Shown here: positions 61,342 through 64,000 of the stretch, piece after piece
Position numbering within the stretch: the stretch's first letter is position 1
Layout: each line of letters opens with the position of its first letter
Origin: Dyella psychrodurans
GTDB lineage: Bacteria > Pseudomonadota > Gammaproteobacteria > Xanthomonadales > Rhodanobacteraceae
Length of the DNA stretch: 64,000 nucleotides
Direction: 5' to 3'
NCBI RefSeq assembly: GCF_003363265.1
Contig: NZ_QRBF01000001.1
Span: forward strand, 1,086,451 to 1,150,450
Position numbers and translations under genes: made by a program
Notes under the pieces: model-generated
What the model saw: the letters and a program-made list of their open reading frames with translations, nothing else
Database searches by the model: none
What the model was told of the DNA's origin: nothing

Positions 61342-62253
61342 TCAACTCGCCGACTGCACGAGTTCTCGCGGGTGAAGCAAATCCTCCAGCCCGATGCGCC
61401 GAAACATCTCCGCACGAACGCGATCGGCGACACCGTTGACGATCTCGCAACCGTCCTGTGAAGGGTCGATATGCGTGCGGAATGGGCGTTTTCCGAATGG
61501 CGTATCCACCACATGCACGATGGCGTCCGCGACAGCACTGACATCGGCATCGGCAGGTTCCAGCGAAGCGAGACCCTTGAGGCTTTGCTCCGGAAGACCG
61601 GCGTAAGGGCCCTGATCGTATTCGGCCGCGCGGGCTTTATCGGAAGGCGAGCCCGAATGAGCGAAATGATGGGTGCCTTTCGTAAACGCTCCCGGCACGA
61701 TGATCGAGGTTTCGATGCCCCAGCGCGATAGCTCGCTGGCGTAGCTGACAGCAAGCGAATCCATCGCGGCCTTCGCGGCAAAGTAAGGTGAAAGATAAGG
61801 TGGCGTACCGCCGCGTGCACTGCTGCTGGAAACCCAGATCACCAGCCCCCGCCCTTGTTTGCGCAACTGCGGAAGTGCGGCGCGATTCACACGCTGCGTG
61901 CTCAGCACGTTGATGTCGTAGAGCTGCGCGAATTGCTCCGGCGTAAAAGCCTCGGCGGGACCAAACGACATATGGCCGGCGTTATGGATGATCACATCAA
62001 GACGCCCGTGCGCCGCGATAATCTCCTGGATGCCCGCTTCGCAGGATGCCTCCGAGGCGACATCCAGTTCGACCGTACGCAGGTCGACAGCATGCTCAGC
62101 CGCATACTGTTGCACGGCGGCAACCTGAGGCGCATTGCGGCCCGTGGTTTCACGCATGCTCGCGTAGACGGTGTGCCCGGCGTGAGCAAGGGCTCGTGCG
62201 GCAAGCGCACCAAAGCCACTGGATGCCCCGGTGATGACGATGACTTGTTTCAT
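61342..62253 (-). CDS. Short-chain dehydrogenase/reductase
   Basis: 303 residues from the ATG at 62253, eight bases after AAGGAA. VIVITGASSGFGALAARALAHAGHTVYASMR cofactor motif, HNAGHMSFGPAEAF, VSSSSARGG with catalytic Ser, and YLSPYFAAKAAMDSLAVSYASEL with Tyr/Lys. Substrate unknown. It follows another SDR on the same strand by 65 bases, and both are divergent from the LysR gene. Confidence 0.92.
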   Translation of the reverse strand: MKQVIVITGASSGFGALAARALAHAGHTVYASMRETTGRNAPQVAAVQQYAAEHAVDLRTVELDVASEASCEAGIQEIIAAHGRLDVIIHNAGHMSFGPAEAFTPEQFAQLYDINVLSTQRVNRAALPQLRKQGRGLVIWVSSSSARGGTPPYLSPYFAAKAAMDSLAVSYASELSRWGIETSIIVPGAFTKGTHHFAHSGSPSDKARAAEYDQGPYAGLPEQSLKGLASLEPADADVSAVADAIVHVVDTPFGKRPFRTHIDPSQDGCEIVNGVADRVRAEMFRRIGLEDLLHPRELVQSAS

Positions 62254-62318
62254 GATTAGGTTTCCTTGCGTTGAACGTTGGAAAATGCGCGACGGTGCGC
62301 GCCGATATCCGCGCGCGA

Positions 62319-63059
62319 TCAGATGATTCCGCCATTGGCGCGCAACACCTGGCCGTTGACCCACCCACCATCCGGGCCTGCCAGGAAAGCGACGGTATTG
62401 GCGATATCGCCGGGCTGTCCCAGCCGCTCCAGAGGCGCCAGCTTGGCCAGACGATCGACCACTTCCTGCGGCTTGCCCTTGAGGAACAGATCCGTCGCAG
62501 TCGGACCCGGCGCAACGGCATTGACGGTGATGTCGCGCCCACGCAACTCTTTGGCGAACACGCTCGTCATCGCTTCGACACCGGCTTTGGTTGCGGCGTA
62601 CACCGCATAGGTCGGCTGCAACAACGCGACTACGCTCGAGGAAAAATTGATGATGCGGCCGCCTGCGCGCAAACGCGTCGCCGCTTCGCGCAGCGTGTTG
62701 AACGTACCTTTCAGATTGACGGCGATCTGGCGATCGAACGAGGCATCATCGGCATCGGCGATGCTGGCAAGGTTCATGATGCCGGCGTTGTTGACCAACA
62801 CATCCACACCGCCAAAAGCGGTCTCCGCGGCATCGAAAAGCCGACGGACATCGGCGGCATCGCTGACATCGGCCTTTGCCGCCAACGCATGCCCACCCGC
62901 CTGCTCGATCGTGCGCACCAGGGCTTCGGCCGGCGCGGCGTTTTCTGCGTAGTTGACGATGACCGTGAAACCGTCGTTCGCCAGGCGTTGTGCGATGGCG
63001 GCGCCGATGCCACGCGAAGCGCCGGTCACCAGGGCGACTTTCTGAGTTTGCTTATTCAT
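62319..63059 (-). CDS. Short-chain dehydrogenase/reductase, 3-oxoacyl-reductase-like
   Basis: 246 residues, classical SDR: VALVTGASRGIGAAIAQRL (residues 8-26), VDVLVNNAGIMN, INFSSSVVALLQPTYAVYAATKAGVEAMT with Ser-Tyr-Lys, and the C-terminal GWVNGQVLRANGGII typical of FabG-like family members. First gene of a minus-strand pair of SDRs and next to the divergent LysR gene, its likely regulator. Confidence 0.94.
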   Translation of the reverse strand: MNKQTQKVALVTGASRGIGAAIAQRLANDGFTVIVNYAENAAPAEALVRTIEQAGGHALAAKADVSDAADVRRLFDAAETAFGGVDVLVNNAGIMNLASIADADDASFDRQIAVNLKGTFNTLREAATRLRAGGRIINFSSSVVALLQPTYAVYAATKAGVEAMTSVFAKELRGRDITVNAVAPGPTATDLFLKGKPQEVVDRLAKLAPLERLGQPGDIANTVAFLAGPDGGWVNGQVLRANGGII

Positions 63060-63177
63060 GAGTTTTCTCCGGGTCCGGCACCGTGCCGGCTTGGAAGAAC
63101 TCTAGGCTTTCAACTTGGATGAATAATCAGTGCTAATCTGGTAACAGAATTCTCCATCGGCGAACAATGAGGTCGAT

Positions 63178-64000
63178 ATGGACCGCCTGGACGTCATGCG
63201 GTTATTCACCCGGATCGTCGAGCGTCAGAGCTTCACCCTGGCCGCCCAGGACCTCGAATGGCCTCGTTCAACGGCCACGCAAGTCATCCAGGATCTGGAA
63301 AAGCGGCTGGGGGTGCGGCTGCTGCAGCGAACCACACGCCACGTAAAAGCCACGCTCGACGGCGAAGCGTATTACCGCCGTTGCATCGCGATTCTGGGCG
63401 ACGTCGAAGATGCCGAGGCGGCCTTCAGCGATGCCAAGCCACGAGGTTTATTGCGGATCGATGTCCATGGCACGCTGACGCGCCATTTCGTGTTGCCGGC
63501 GCTCCCCGCTTTTCTCGTCAGGTATCCGGATCTTCAACTGCATATCGGCGAAGGGGATCGCCTTGTCGATCTGGTCCGTGAAGGCATCGATTGCGTCCTG
63601 CGCGTGGGCGACTTGCACGACAGCGCGATGATAGGGCGGCGCGTTGCATTGCTCGAAGAAGTGACGTGCGCGAGTCCTGCCTATGTGGCGCGTTACGGCA
63701 ACCCGATCAGCATCGACGATCTCACGGGGCACGCCAGCATCGGCTTCGTATCATCGGCCAGCGGCATGGCACTGCCGCTTGAGTTCACCGTCAACGGCAA
63801 TCTGCGAAACGTCGCACTGCCCTCGACGGTGACCGTCACCAGTGCGGAGACCTACGTCGCGGCGGCCAAGCTTGGGCTCGGATTGATCCAGGTGCCTCGC
63901 TACCACGTACAAGCAGATCTGGCTGCGGGAACACTGGTTACTGTTCTTCCCGATTTTCCACCCTCGCCGACGCCGGTATCGCTGCTTTATCCGCACAGCC
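63178..64000 (+). CDS. LysR-family transcriptional regulator (3' end outside window)
   Basis: At least 274 residues; the frame is open to the last base. N-terminal LysR helix-turn-helix MDRLDVMRLFTRIVERQSFTLAAQDLEWPRSTATQVIQDLEKRLGVRLLQRTTRHVKATLDG, then the substrate-binding domain (GLLRIDVHGTLTRHFVLPALPAFLVRYPDL, IDCVLRVGDLHDSAMIGRRV). Divergent from the SDR pair, 118 bases apart; LysR regulators of this kind usually activate or repress the divergent oxidoreductase. Confidence 0.94.
   Translation, partial: MDRLDVMRLFTRIVERQSFTLAAQDLEWPRSTATQVIQDLEKRLGVRLLQRTTRHVKATLDGEAYYRRCIAILGDVEDAEAAFSDAKPRGLLRIDVHGTLTRHFVLPALPAFLVRYPDLQLHIGEGDRLVDLVREGIDCVLRVGDLHDSAMIGRRVALLEEVTCASPAYVARYGNPISIDDLTGHASIGFVSSASGMALPLEFTVNGNLRNVALPSTVTVTSAETYVAAAKLGLGLIQVPRYHVQADLAAGTLVTVLPDFPPSPTPVSLLYPHS

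Noticed and set aside
59615-61375. A 586-codon plus-strand frame over the GH51 gene
   Set aside because: Antisense shadow of a clearly identified glycoside hydrolase.

Overview
The window looks like a chromosomal stretch of a Gram-negative gammaproteobacterium of the Xanthomonadales, most likely Rhodanobacteraceae (Dyella, Luteibacter or Rhodanobacter type). The basis is high GC, an LpxH-type lipid A enzyme, secreted plant-polysaccharide hydrolases, an OprB-type porin, a cytoplasmic-type malate dehydrogenase and Xanthomonadales-style small proteins. This taxonomic call is inferred from protein character; no database was searched. No rRNA or tRNA gene was seen.

Region 1 (1-13.0 kb) is housekeeping: ppx (5' end outside the window), a periplasmic cyclophilin overlapping lpxH, a VOC protein, a GST, mdh, an aspartate-type aminotransferase, small membrane and YidB-like proteins, a cytoplasmic cyclophilin, a 3-hydroxybutyrate-oligomer hydrolase and typA/bipA. 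Several rho-independent terminators are clear.

Region 2 (13.1-25.0 kb) is a galactoside-utilisation locus. It holds an OprB porin, then a minus-strand run SIS isomerase/deaminase > PfkB sugar kinase > tagatose/fructose-phosphate kinase > alpha-galactosidase > GH35 beta-galactosidase. Diverging from it is class I aldolase > amidohydrolase > DeoR-family regulator. The short divergent promoter carries CTTTC-type repeats that could be DeoR/AgaR operators.

Region 3 (25.0-32.1 kb) has a methyltransferase, a DUF1800-DUF1501-DUF1800 export/secretion-type cluster, a DUF1579 protein, and a PadR regulator coupled to a HAAS/sensor-like membrane protein.

Region 4 (32.1-37.1 kb) is a visibly AT-richer island. 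It has a HEAT-repeat protein, two small membrane proteins, a third membrane protein, a DUF4288-like fragment and a PhyH-type dioxygenase. Related palindromes lie at both edges, and an 11-mer occurs five times at the right edge. It is the best candidate here for an undescribed mobile or cassette-like element.

Region 5 (37.1-53.4 kb) is an accessory detoxification region of short regulator-enzyme modules: SDR with a truncated TetR, an epoxide-hydrolase-like enzyme, an IS3-family transposase remnant, TetR/Lnt-like protein, MarR/nitrilase/NmrA, azoreductase, cupin, tautomerase, ThDP decarboxylase, HxlR/hydrolase and XRE/epimerase. Three regulator genes have palindromes over their own promoter or start codon.

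Region 6 (53.4-58.0 kb) is rich in small unknown genes, including two paralogous ~64-residue proteins in a duplicated segment, a cold-shock protein and a degenerate 2H phosphoesterase.

Region 7 (58.0-64.0 kb) has a translationally coupled GH51 arabinofuranosidase and GH39 xylosidase pair, two SDRs and a divergent LysR regulator cut by the window end.
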